Source: Kitasatospora sp. NBC_01287 (GTDB lineage: Bacteria > Actinomycetota > Actinomycetes > Streptomycetales > Streptomycetaceae). From it: 64,000 nt of DNA. Shown piece by piece: positions 49,917-58,350 of the stretch (its first letter is position 1; every line of letters starts with the position of its first letter). The stretch covers positions 4,502,501 to 4,566,500 of the forward strand of contig NZ_JAPEPB010000001.1 in NCBI RefSeq assembly GCF_026340565.1, in the 5' to 3' direction. The notes beneath the pieces are model-generated. The model saw only the letters and a list, made by a program, of their open reading frames with translations. It did no database searches and was not told the origin of the DNA. The position numbers and the translations under genes are program-made.

Positions 49917-50999
49917 ATGGGTTCGGTTCGCGTAGCCATCGTCGGCGTGGGTAACTGCGCCGCCTCGCTGGTGCAGGGTGTCGAGTACTACAAGGACGCC
50001 GACCCGGCCGGCAAGGTCCCCGGGCTGATGCACGTGCAGTTCGGCGACTACCACGTCAGCGATGTGGAGTTCGTCGCCGCGTTCGACGTCGACGCCAAGA
50101 AGGTCGGCTTCGACCTGGCCGACGCCATCGGCAACAGCGAGAACAACACCATCAAGATCTGCGAGGTGCCGCCGACCGGCATCACCGTGCAGCGCGGCCA
50201 CACGCTGGACGGCCTCGGCAAGTACTACCGGGAGACCATCGAGGAGTCCGACGAGGCTCCGGTCGACGTGGTGCAGATCCTCAAGGACCGCCAGGTCGAC
50301 GTCCTGGTCTGCTACCTGCCGGTGGGCTCCGAGAACGCCGCGAAGTTCTACGCCCAGTGCGCCATCGACGCCAAGGTCGCCTTCGTGAACGCCCTGCCGG
50401 TGTTCATCGCGGGGACCAAGGAGTGGGCCGACAAGTTCACCGAGGCCGGCGTGCCGATCGTCGGTGACGACATCAAGTCGCAGGTCGGCGCGACCATCAC
50501 GCACCGCGTGATGGCCAAGCTCTTCGAGGACCGCGGTGTCATCCTCGAGCGCACCATGCAGCTGAACGTCGGCGGCAACATGGACTTCAAGAACATGCTC
50601 GAGCGCGAGCGCCTGGAGTCCAAGAAGATCTCGAAGACGCAGGCCGTCACCTCGCAGATCAAGGACCGCGACCTGGGCGCCAAGAACGTCCACATCGGCC
50701 CGTCCGACTACGTCGCGTGGCTGGACGACCGCAAGTGGGCCTACGTCCGCCTCGAAGGCCGCGCCTTCGGTGACGTTCCGCTGAACCTGGAGTACAAGCT
50801 CGAGGTCTGGGACTCCCCGAACTCGGCCGGTGTCATCATCGACGCGGTGCGCGCGGCGAAGATCGCCCTGGACCGCGGCATCGGTGGCCCGATCCTGTCG
50901 GCCTCCTCGTACTTCATGAAGTCGCCGCCGGTGCAGTACTTCGATGACGAGGCGCGGGACAACGTGGAGAAGTTCATCCGCGGTGAGGTCGAGCGCTGA
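49917..50999 (+). CDS. ino1: inositol-3-phosphate synthase
   Basis: 360 residues from ATG 49917 with AGGGAG upstream. NAD-dependent cyclase converting glucose 6-phosphate to inositol 3-phosphate, the first step to phosphatidylinositol and mycothiol. Rossmann start VRVAIVGVGNCAASLVQGVEYY, VNALPVFIAGTKEW, VGDDIKSQVGATITHRVM, NVGGNMDFKNML and the C-terminal catalytic part are all present. Usual bacterial length. The last three codons form the start of the first 38-bp tandem repeat. Confidence 0.96.
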   Translation: MGSVRVAIVGVGNCAASLVQGVEYYKDADPAGKVPGLMHVQFGDYHVSDVEFVAAFDVDAKKVGFDLADAIGNSENNTIKICEVPPTGITVQRGHTLDGLGKYYRETIEESDEAPVDVVQILKDRQVDVLVCYLPVGSENAAKFYAQCAIDAKVAFVNALPVFIAGTKEWADKFTEAGVPIVGDDIKSQVGATITHRVMAKLFEDRGVILERTMQLNVGGNMDFKNMLERERLESKKISKTQAVTSQIKDRDLGAKNVHIGPSDYVAWLDDRKWAYVRLEGRAFGDVPLNLEYKLEVWDSPNSAGVIIDAVRAAKIALDRGIGGPILSASSYFMKSPPVQYFDDEARDNVEKFIRGEVER

Positions 51000-51260
51000 G
51001 CGCAGCGAGGTTCGCGACTTTCAGCACAGAGCGCTGAGCGCAGCGAGGTTCGCGACTTTCAGCACAGAGCGCTGAGCGCAGCGAGGTTCGCGACTTTCAG
51101 CACAGAGCGCTGAGCGCAGCGAGGTTCGCGACTTTCAGCACAGAGCGCTGAGCGCAGCGAGGTTCGCGACTTTCAGCACAGAGCGCTGAGCGCAGCACTC
51201 CGATCGATCAGCTGCTCCGCAGCGGGTCGCGACTTTCAGCACAGAGCGCTGAGCTCTGAA
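50991..51260 (+). repeat. 38-bp minisatellite at the 3' end of ino1
   Basis: Five perfect head-to-tail copies of a 38-bp unit (starts GAGCGCTGAGCGCAGCGAGG, ends CGACTTTCAGCACA) at 50991-51028, 51029-51066, 51067-51104, 51105-51142 and 51143-51180. A sixth copy (51181-51243) is split by about 30 unrelated bases, followed by the unit's first 10 bases again. The first copy overlaps the ino1 stop. The units are identical with no spacers, so not CRISPR. Each holds a GCGC-TGA-GCGC inverted repeat. No gene lies in 51000-51338. Confidence 0.9.
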
Positions 51261-51280
51261 CGCTGAGCTGATCGTTCGTC

Positions 51281-51324
51281 ATGGCGAGGGCCGATGTTTC
51301 ACGTGAAACATCGGCCCTCGCCAT
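51281..51324. terminator. 44-bp perfect palindrome containing a parS site
   Basis: Both halves (22 bp each) are exact complements; the centre is the parS sequence (51295-51310) and the outer arms ATGGCGAGGGCCGA / TCGGCCCTCGCCAT extend it. As RNA it is a very strong hairpin, so it likely ends ino1 transcription. Confidence 0.8.
51295..51310. other. parS: second parS site
   Basis: Exact TGTTTCACGTGAAACA, about 10.8 kb from the other parS at 40446-40461. Two consensus sites this close support a location near oriC. Confidence 0.95.
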
Positions 51325-51338
51325 GACACCCTGACCTG

Positions 51339-52655
51339 GTGGCGATCACCAGAAGGCCGGCCCCGGCGGCCGGCAGTACCCAGTCCGTCGGCCGCGCCAC
51401 GCTCCGCGGGCTGCTGCGCACCCGTGACTTCCGGCGCCTGCTGGCCGCCAGGCTGCTCTCCCAGCTCTCCGACGGGGTCTTCCAGGTCTCGCTGGCCTCC
51501 TACGTGATCTTCTCCCCCGAGCGCCAGGCCTCCCCCGCCGACATCGCCTCGATGCTGGCGGTGCTGCTGCTGCCGTTCTCGGTGATCGGCCCCTTCGCCG
51601 GCGTGCTGCTCGACCGCTGGCGCCGCCGCCAGGTGCTCTACCTCGGCAACCTGGCCCGTTTCGGGCTGGGCCTGGTGACCGCCGCACTGCTGCTCGGCCA
51701 GGTGCCCGAGTGGCTCTTCTTCGCCTGCGCGCTGCTCGTCACCGCGCTCAACCGGTTCATCCTGGCCGGCCTGTCCGCCGCGCTGCCCCGGGTGGTCGCG
51801 CCCGACCAACTGGTGACGGCCAACGCGCTCTCCCCCACCGCGGGCACCGTGGCGGCCGCCTGCGGTGGCGGCATCGGGTTCCTCTTCCACCAGGTCATGG
51901 CACCGGGGCCGCGAGCGGACGCCGCGCTGGTCACCGTCGCCGCCGCGCTCTACCTGGCGGCCGCGCTCGCCGCCCACCGGATGGACCCGGAGCTGCTGGG
52001 GCCCGAGCACCACCAGGACCGCCCGGACCTGCGGGCGGCGCTCGGCCAGGCCGGGCACGCGCTGGCCGAGGGGATCCGCCACCTGGTCAAGGAGAGCCGA
52101 CCCGCCGTGCACGCGCTGGCCGCGGTGACCGCAGCGCGGTTCTGCTACGGCGTCCTGATCGTCACGGTGCTGATGCTCTCCCGCTACACCTTCAACGACC
52201 CCGCCGACAGCCAGGCCGGGCTGGCCACCCTGGGGACCGCACTCGGCTTCTCGGCGGTCGGCTTCTTCCTGGCCGCGGTGGTCAGCCCGTGGTTCACCAG
52301 GCGGCTCGGGCTCACCGGCTGGATGGTCGCCTGCCTCGGCTCGGCCGCCGTCTTCGTCCCCGGGCTCGGCCTCTTCTTCGCCACCGGGCCGGTGATGGCC
52401 GCCGCCCTGCTGCTGGGGGTGGTGACCCAGGGCACCAAGATCTGTGCCGACACGATCGTGCAGAACGCCGTCGAGGACGACTACCGGGGCCGGGTCTTCG
52501 CCCTCTACGACGTGCTCTTCAATGTCGCCTTCGTGGCGGCGGCAGGGGTCACCGCGCTGGTGCTGCCGCTGGACGGGCGCTCGGCGGGCGTGGTGCTCGG
52601 GGTCGCCGCGCTGTACGCGCTCAGCGCCGTGCTCTACGCCCGCCGACCGGGCTGA
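51339..52655 (+). CDS. MFS transporter
   Basis: 438 residues from GTG 51339, only 14 bases after the parS palindrome, with no clear ribosome site. Twelve hydrophobic helices; DFRRLLAARLLSQLSDGVFQV and GVLLDRWRRRQVLYLGNLARFG are the usual MFS N-terminal and loop 2-3 motifs; NAVEDDYRGRVFALYDVLFN in the second half resembles enterobactin/macrolide-exporter-like members. Substrate unknown. Confidence 0.9.
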   Translation: MAITRRPAPAAGSTQSVGRATLRGLLRTRDFRRLLAARLLSQLSDGVFQVSLASYVIFSPERQASPADIASMLAVLLLPFSVIGPFAGVLLDRWRRRQVLYLGNLARFGLGLVTAALLLGQVPEWLFFACALLVTALNRFILAGLSAALPRVVAPDQLVTANALSPTAGTVAAACGGGIGFLFHQVMAPGPRADAALVTVAAALYLAAALAAHRMDPELLGPEHHQDRPDLRAALGQAGHALAEGIRHLVKESRPAVHALAAVTAARFCYGVLIVTVLMLSRYTFNDPADSQAGLATLGTALGFSAVGFFLAAVVSPWFTRRLGLTGWMVACLGSAAVFVPGLGLFFATGPVMAAALLLGVVTQGTKICADTIVQNAVEDDYRGRVFALYDVLFNVAFVAAAGVTALVLPLDGRSAGVVLGVAALYALSAVLYARRPG

Positions 52656-52780
52656 CCGGGCCCTGGTGACCGCGGCGGGGCGAATCGCTAGGGTACGTCC
52701 GCAGCACCACGCCACAGCTCCGCCGCACCTTCACTCTTTCCGCCGCCCTTTGGCCGTCGTGCCGTCCTCGGAGAGCCGTT

Positions 52781-53995
52781 GTGAGCAATCCGCACCAGCC
52801 GCCGAATCCGTACACTCCGCCGACGACTACGCCGCCGGCCGAGCCGTCCGACCAGCCGCCCCCGTCCTCGCTGCTGCCGCCGCCGGTCTTCCCCACCCAG
52901 GCCGAAGCGCCGACACAGCAGGCGCCGGCTGTACGGACCCCGGTCGCACCGCTCCAGCCGGCGGTCCCACCGCAGGCCCCGGCCGCGGCGGTGCCGCCGC
53001 CCCCGCTCCAGCCGCCGAGCGCCATGCCCGCGGCCGCGCCCGCGCCCCAGATGCCTTCCCCACCGCAGGCGCCCCAGGCATTCCTGCCGCCGCAGGCGCC
53101 GCCGCCGCAGGCCGTGTCGGGCCCGTACCCGCCCGACCCCTTCGCCGCGCCCAATCCGTACGCACCGCCCGCGCAGCCCGGATTCGGCTACGCCTACGGG
53201 TACGGCTTCCCCGGGCCGGTGGCCTGCCGGGTCTGCGGCGGCATGCCCGCCGCGGACGTCACGGTGCACGGGCACCAGGGCCTGGTCGTGCTGATGCGCT
53301 TCCTCCGCCAGCCAGGCCCCTACTGCCAGGTCTGCGGCACGGCGACGGTCCGTCAGCTGTCGCAGTACACGCTGCTGCGCGGCTGGTGGGCCTACCTCTC
53401 ACCGCTCTTCACGCTGATCGCACTGCTGCGCAACCGGTCCGCCTATCAGAAGATCCGTCAGCTGCCGCCACCCGCGCCGGGCACGCACGGACCCCAGCTG
53501 GACCCGGGCGCCCCGCTCACCAAGCGCGGCGCGATCTGGATGCTGCTGGTGCCGATCGCCTCGGTGGCGGCCTCGATCACGATCCTGGCGCTGCTCCTGG
53601 CCGGCGGCAGCGGCACCGACACCGCGGTCGGCACCTCGGTGCTCAACGCCAACGGCGGCGACTGCCTGCGGGACGGCGGCGGCACCGCGGACCAGAACCA
53701 GACCAACCCCGACCTGGCCGTGGTCCCGTGCACCGACGCGAAGGCCCAGTACCGGGTGCTCGGCCGGGTCGCCACCATGATGGACCCCGCCTCGGCCTGC
53801 TCCCCCTACTCGGACGCCACCACCTGGTACGCCCACCCGGACGGCGCCAGCAGCTTCGTCCTCTGCCTGGCTCCCAACACACCGGGCAGCCCGCCGACCA
53901 GCTCCCCGGACGACACCTCGGGTGGCACGTCCGGTGACACCTCGGGCGACACCTCCGGTGACACCGGGGACGCCCCCACCGGCGCCAGCGTCTGA
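52781..53995 (+). CDS. LppU/SCO3897-type membrane protein with proline-rich tail and Cys pairs
   Basis: 404 residues from GTG 52781 with GGAGAG upstream. Residues 1-145 are Pro/Ala/Gln-rich. Then CRVCGG and CQVCG pairs (about 147 and 186), likely a zinc ribbon, a hydrophobic stretch, a TM helix (about 250-272) and an extracellular domain with the paired-Cys pattern GDCLRDGG...VPCTDAKAQYRVLGRV and ACSPYSDATTWY. The C-terminus has GTSGD-type repeats. The family is conserved near oriC in streptomycetes; function unknown. Confidence 0.8.
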   Translation: MSNPHQPPNPYTPPTTTPPAEPSDQPPPSSLLPPPVFPTQAEAPTQQAPAVRTPVAPLQPAVPPQAPAAAVPPPPLQPPSAMPAAAPAPQMPSPPQAPQAFLPPQAPPPQAVSGPYPPDPFAAPNPYAPPAQPGFGYAYGYGFPGPVACRVCGGMPAADVTVHGHQGLVVLMRFLRQPGPYCQVCGTATVRQLSQYTLLRGWWAYLSPLFTLIALLRNRSAYQKIRQLPPPAPGTHGPQLDPGAPLTKRGAIWMLLVPIASVAASITILALLLAGGSGTDTAVGTSVLNANGGDCLRDGGGTADQNQTNPDLAVVPCTDAKAQYRVLGRVATMMDPASACSPYSDATTWYAHPDGASSFVLCLAPNTPGSPPTSSPDDTSGGTSGDTSGDTSGDTGDAPTGASV

Positions 53996-54007
53996 CCGGC
54001 GCGCGTT

Positions 54008-54042
54008 CAGCGGTCGGGCGCCGGCGGCGCGCCCGACCGCTG
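54008..54042. terminator. terminator between the LppU-like gene and cca
   Basis: CAGCGGTCGGGC (54008-54019) pairs with GCCCGACCGCTG (54031-54042) around an 11-base loop, between convergent genes. Confidence 0.7.
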
Positions 54043-54068
54043 GGCATCCGGCCGCTGGGCGTCCGCCG

Positions 54069-55562
54069 TCAGGCGCCCTGCGCCGCCCACCACTGCCGCA
54101 GCGCCGCCACGGCCGCCTCGTGCTCCATCGGCCCGTGCTCCAGGCGCAGTTCCAGCATGTGCTGGTAGGCCTTGCCCACCAGCGGACCCGGCTTCAGTTC
54201 GAGCAGCTCCATGATCTGGTTACCGTCCAGCCCAGGGCGGATGGCGTCCAGCTCCTCGCGCTCCTTCAGCTGGGCGATCCGCTCCTCCAGGCCGTCGTAG
54301 GTGCGCGAGAGGGTGGCCGCCTTCTTCCTGTTGCGGGTGGTGCAGTCGGAGCGGGTCAGCTTGTGCAGCCGCTCCAGCAGCGGGCCGGCGTCGGTGACGT
54401 AGCGGCGCACGGCGGAGTCGGTCCACTCGCCGCCGCCGTACCCGTGGAAGCGCAGGTGCAGCTCGACCAGGCGCGATACGTCGTCGATCAGCTCCTTGGA
54501 GTACTTCAGCTCACGCATCCGCTTGCGGGTCAGCTTCGCGCCGACCATCTCGTGGTGGTGGAAGGAGACCCGGCCGTCCGACTCGAAGCGGCGGGTGCGC
54601 GGCTTGCCGATGTCGTGCAGCAGCGCGGCCAGCCGCAGGGTCAGGTCGGGGCCGTCCTGCTCCAGCGCGATGGCCTGCTCCAGCACGGTGAGCGAGTGCT
54701 CGTAGACGTCCTTGTGCCGGTGGTGCTCGTCCTCCTGCAGCTGGAGGTCCGGCAGTTCGGGCAGCACGTGGGCGGCCAGGCCGGTCTCCACCAGCAGCCG
54801 CAGGCCCTGCACCGGGTGCCGGGCGAGCAGCAGCTTGTTCAGCTCCGCCTGGACCCGTTCGGCGGAGACGATGGTGATCCGCTCGGCCATCGCGGTCATC
54901 GCCGCGACCACCTCGGGCGCGGGCGTGAAGTCGAGCTGGGCGGCGAAGCGGGCGGCCCGCATCATCCGCAGCGGGTCGTCGGAGAAGGACTCCTCGGGCG
55001 TCGCGGGCGTGCGCAGCACCCGGGCCTCCAGATCGTCCAGCCCGTGGTGCGGGTCGACGAAGCCGCGCCCGGGCAGGTCCACGGCCATCGCGTTCACCGT
55101 GAAGTCGCGCCGCACCAGGTCCTGCTCGATGGTGTCGCCGTAGGTCACCTCCGGCTTGCGGGAGGTGCGGTCGTAGGCCTCACTGCGGTAGGTGGTGATC
55201 TCGATCAGGAAGCTGCCGTCCGGCGTGTCCTTGCGGGCCCCGACCGTGCCGAAGGCGATCCCGACGTCCCAGACCGCGTCGGCCCAGCCGCGGACCAACT
55301 TGAGCACCTGCTGGGGCCTGGCATCGGTGGTGAAGTCCAGGTCGTTGCCGAGCCGGCCGAGCAACGCGTCCCGCACCGAGCCGCCGACCAGGGCCAGCCG
55401 GAAGCCGGCCTCGTGGAACCGCCGGGCGATCTCGTCCGCGACCGGGGAGACCCGCAGCAGCTCCTGCAGGCCCAGCGTCTGGGCCTCGCTCAGGCCTGGC
55501 AGCGCGGTGGTCGGGGCGGCGGAAGCGGGGCGGGCGGCGGTGGAATCATCAGCGTTGGACAC
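54069..55562 (-). CDS. cca: CCA tRNA nucleotidyltransferase
   Basis: 497 residues from GTG 55562 (VSNADDSTAARP); no strong ribosome site, and the frame to 55661 is probably not coding. Nucleotidyltransferase head LALVGGSVRDALLGRLGNDLDFTTDARP, RRDFTVNAMAVDL, the neck DDPLRMMRAARFAAQL, and a C-terminal HD domain (LLHDIGKPRTRRF, HHEMVGAKL). Adds or repairs the CCA end of tRNAs. Divergent from the DUF6049 gene. Confidence 0.95.
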   Translation of the reverse strand: MSNADDSTAARPASAAPTTALPGLSEAQTLGLQELLRVSPVADEIARRFHEAGFRLALVGGSVRDALLGRLGNDLDFTTDARPQQVLKLVRGWADAVWDVGIAFGTVGARKDTPDGSFLIEITTYRSEAYDRTSRKPEVTYGDTIEQDLVRRDFTVNAMAVDLPGRGFVDPHHGLDDLEARVLRTPATPEESFSDDPLRMMRAARFAAQLDFTPAPEVVAAMTAMAERITIVSAERVQAELNKLLLARHPVQGLRLLVETGLAAHVLPELPDLQLQEDEHHRHKDVYEHSLTVLEQAIALEQDGPDLTLRLAALLHDIGKPRTRRFESDGRVSFHHHEMVGAKLTRKRMRELKYSKELIDDVSRLVELHLRFHGYGGGEWTDSAVRRYVTDAGPLLERLHKLTRSDCTTRNRKKAATLSRTYDGLEERIAQLKEREELDAIRPGLDGNQIMELLELKPGPLVGKAYQHMLELRLEHGPMEHEAAVAALRQWWAAQGA

Positions 55563-55798
55563 GGCACACAAGGGTACGTGCCGGGCGGCCCCGCAGCTCA
55601 CGGCTTTTCGCGGCGGCACCGCGCGCCCCGTCGCGGACCTCCACTCCCCGGCCCGCAACACTGCGGACGGCGCGGCGTCGTTACCATGCGGGTGGGACCG
55701 ATGGTCCGCAGCGGGCGCGAGCCCGACGCCGCGTGTCGTCGCGGCGGCGCGGACCGGGGCGATGACGACCGCGGATCAGGACGGCGAGGACGAAGCGC

Positions 55799-58261
55799 GT
55801 GGGCGAGCCAGCACGGCACACCAAGGGTCCCAGCGACCAGCGCACCACCGCCCGACGGCTGACCCGGGCGCTGCGCTCCACCGCCCTGCTGACCGGCGCG
55901 CTGGCGCTGCTCGGCACCGCGATCGGGCCCGCGGCGGCCGCCGGGGGCACGCCGCCCTCGTTCGCCACCGCCTCGCCCGACTCCCCGGCCGTGGTCACCA
56001 TCTCCGCCGTGCAGCAGCCCGGCGCGGCCCCCGGCGACCCGCTGACCGTCACCGGCACCGTCACCAACACCGGCAACAGCACCCTCAAGAGCCCGCAGCT
56101 GGGCCTGGCGCTGGGCCAGGGCGCACAGCCGCTGCGGCTGCGCGGCACGATCGCCGGCGTGGTCGACCGCGGCGACCCGGGCAGCAGCGACGGAACGGTG
56201 CTGAAGGCACCGGTGACCACGCTGGGCGACCTGCCCCCCGGGGCCAGCGCCGCGTTCGCCCTGCCGCAGGTGGCGCAGAGCGATCTGAAGCTGCCGAAGG
56301 AAGGCGTCTACGAACTGGCGGTGGAGGTCGAGGCCGGCAACGGCGACGATTCGAGCGCGCACCCGGTGGGCATCGGCCGCACCCTGCTGCCGTACTACCC
56401 GGGCGGCAGCACCGACGACAAGCCGACCCAGGTCGCCACCCTGTGGCCGCTCACCCACGCCCCCGAGCTGGTCGCCCAGACCATGCAGGACAGCGATCAG
56501 ACCCCGATCCCGGTGCTGCGCGACGACAGCCTGGCCACCGAACTGCAGCCCGACGGACGGCTCGACAAGCTGGTCACCCTCGGCTCGGCCATCCCCTCGC
56601 TGACCTGGGTGATCGATCCGGACCTGCTGGACGCGGTGTACGCGATGACCAAGCCGTACCGGGTGCAGCTGCCCGGGCAGGGCACGAAGACCGCCGCCAA
56701 GGACACCACCAGCGCCGGCACCGGCCAGGCGGCGGCCACCAAGTGGCTGGAGAAGCTGCGCCAGGCCGTCACCAAGAACGGCGACGAGGTGGTCGCGCTG
56801 CCCTACGGCGACCCGGACCTGGCCTCGATCGCGCACAACGGCGGCAACCTGGCCGGGCTGAGCACCGCGATCGGCAAGGCCCAGCAGGCCGGCCAGCTGA
56901 CCGTCGAGGGCAGGCTCTCGGTGGACCCGCAGGACGACGTCGCCTGGCCCTACCAGGGCTACCTGGACCCGCAGACCGCCCAGGTCGCCCAGCAGCTCGG
57001 CGGCTCGCGGGTGATCGTGAACAGCGCGAGCGTGACCGACCCGCACAACCTGAACTACAGCGCCAACGCGGCCCGGCCACTGCCCAACGGGCAGACCGCG
57101 GTGGTCGCCGACAGCACCATCGCCGACGTGCTGCAGTCCTACAACCCGAGCACTCCCGGGGCGGACTCGGCAGCCGAGCAGCGGCTGCTCGCCGAGACCC
57201 TGGCGGTCACCCTGCAGCAGCCGTACACCCCGCGGACCCTGGTGGTGATGCCGCCGCGCAACCTGTCCGCCGCCGCCGCGCAGGTGCTCCAGCAGTCGCT
57301 GCTGACCGCCAGGACCGGCCAGTGGATCAACCCGGTGAGCCTCGACACGGTGACCAGCACCCCGGCGGACCCGAACACCGACGGCACCGCCATCGCCCCC
57401 GCCGACAGCTATCCGAGCGCGGCGCGCCGGGGCGAGCTGCCGACCGCCGCTCTCGCCCAGGTCGACCGGACCCAGCAGGACATGGACCAGCTGCTGCCGA
57501 TCCTCACCATCCCGACCCGGGTCAGCGGGCCGTTCGGCGCCGCGATGCTCCGCTCCGTCTCCACCGCCTGGCGCGGCGCCGAGCCGACCGGGGGCACCTA
57601 CCGCAACGACGTCGAGGGGTACCTGTCGGATCTGCAGAAGGCCGTCGGCATCCCGAACAAGACGAAGATCACGCTTGCGGGTGATTCCGGCGTGATCCAG
57701 GTCAGCGTGCACAACGACCTCCAGCAGGCGGTCACCAACCTGCAGTTGCGGCTCACCTCCAGCCAGCCCCACCGGGTGAACGTCAGCAAGCCGCAGGACA
57801 TCGTGCTGAACGCGGCCCAGAGCGCCTCGTCCAAGTTCTTCGCCCAGGCCCAGGGCAACGGCCCGGTGCAGATGACCGCCCAGCTCTATTCGACCGGTCC
57901 CAACCCGCAGCCGTACGGGCCCGAGGTGAAGTTCACCGTCGAGGTCAGCCAGGTGCCCAGCGGGGTCTGGTGGGTGGTCGGGGCCGGCGCCGCGCTGGTG
58001 CTGCTGGCCGGGCTGCGGTTCTACCTGCAGCGCCGCAAGCGCCGCGGCGAACAGGACGAGGACCCGGACGCCCCGCTGACCGACCCCGACGCGCCGGACG
58101 GCGGCGCGAACGACGGCTCGGAGGACGGCTCGGACGGTCTCCCGGGCAGCAGCGTGGACGGCATCGCGGGCGGCCTGCCGGGCGGAGGTCCCGGCACGAC
58201 GGTGAATCCGTACGAAACGGACAGCTGGACCACCGCCCCGGACACCACGGCGCACCCCTAG
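55799..58261 (+). CDS. DUF6049-type secreted membrane-anchored protein
   Basis: 820 residues from GTG 55799. Basic N-terminus and signal sequence ending about residue 48 (GTAIGPAAAAG), a large extracellular part with an early Ig-like domain (DPLTVTGTVTNTGNSTLKSPQL), then a long middle domain, and a single C-terminal TM helix (VWWVVGAGAALVLLAGLRFYL) followed by a basic and then acidic cytosolic tail. The family is typical of the interval between cca and murJ; function unknown, probably in the envelope. Confidence 0.85.
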   Translation: MGEPARHTKGPSDQRTTARRLTRALRSTALLTGALALLGTAIGPAAAAGGTPPSFATASPDSPAVVTISAVQQPGAAPGDPLTVTGTVTNTGNSTLKSPQLGLALGQGAQPLRLRGTIAGVVDRGDPGSSDGTVLKAPVTTLGDLPPGASAAFALPQVAQSDLKLPKEGVYELAVEVEAGNGDDSSAHPVGIGRTLLPYYPGGSTDDKPTQVATLWPLTHAPELVAQTMQDSDQTPIPVLRDDSLATELQPDGRLDKLVTLGSAIPSLTWVIDPDLLDAVYAMTKPYRVQLPGQGTKTAAKDTTSAGTGQAAATKWLEKLRQAVTKNGDEVVALPYGDPDLASIAHNGGNLAGLSTAIGKAQQAGQLTVEGRLSVDPQDDVAWPYQGYLDPQTAQVAQQLGGSRVIVNSASVTDPHNLNYSANAARPLPNGQTAVVADSTIADVLQSYNPSTPGADSAAEQRLLAETLAVTLQQPYTPRTLVVMPPRNLSAAAAQVLQQSLLTARTGQWINPVSLDTVTSTPADPNTDGTAIAPADSYPSAARRGELPTAALAQVDRTQQDMDQLLPILTIPTRVSGPFGAAMLRSVSTAWRGAEPTGGTYRNDVEGYLSDLQKAVGIPNKTKITLAGDSGVIQVSVHNDLQQAVTNLQLRLTSSQPHRVNVSKPQDIVLNAAQSASSKFFAQAQGNGPVQMTAQLYSTGPNPQPYGPEVKFTVEVSQVPSGVWWVVGAGAALVLLAGLRFYLQRRKRRGEQDEDPDAPLTDPDAPDGGANDGSEDGSDGLPGSSVDGIAGGLPGGGPGTTVNPYETDSWTTAPDTTAHP

Positions 58262-58350
58262 CGCACGGCGTCGAAAGCCGGAATCGGGTCGTCTGTGATG
58301 AGACAGTAGGTCTCGGTGAGACGGCCGGATCCGACCAGCGATGAGGTGGC

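Noticed and set aside
50991..51260. Tandem repeats as a CRISPR array
   Set aside because: Units are adjacent with no spacers and no cas genes are near.
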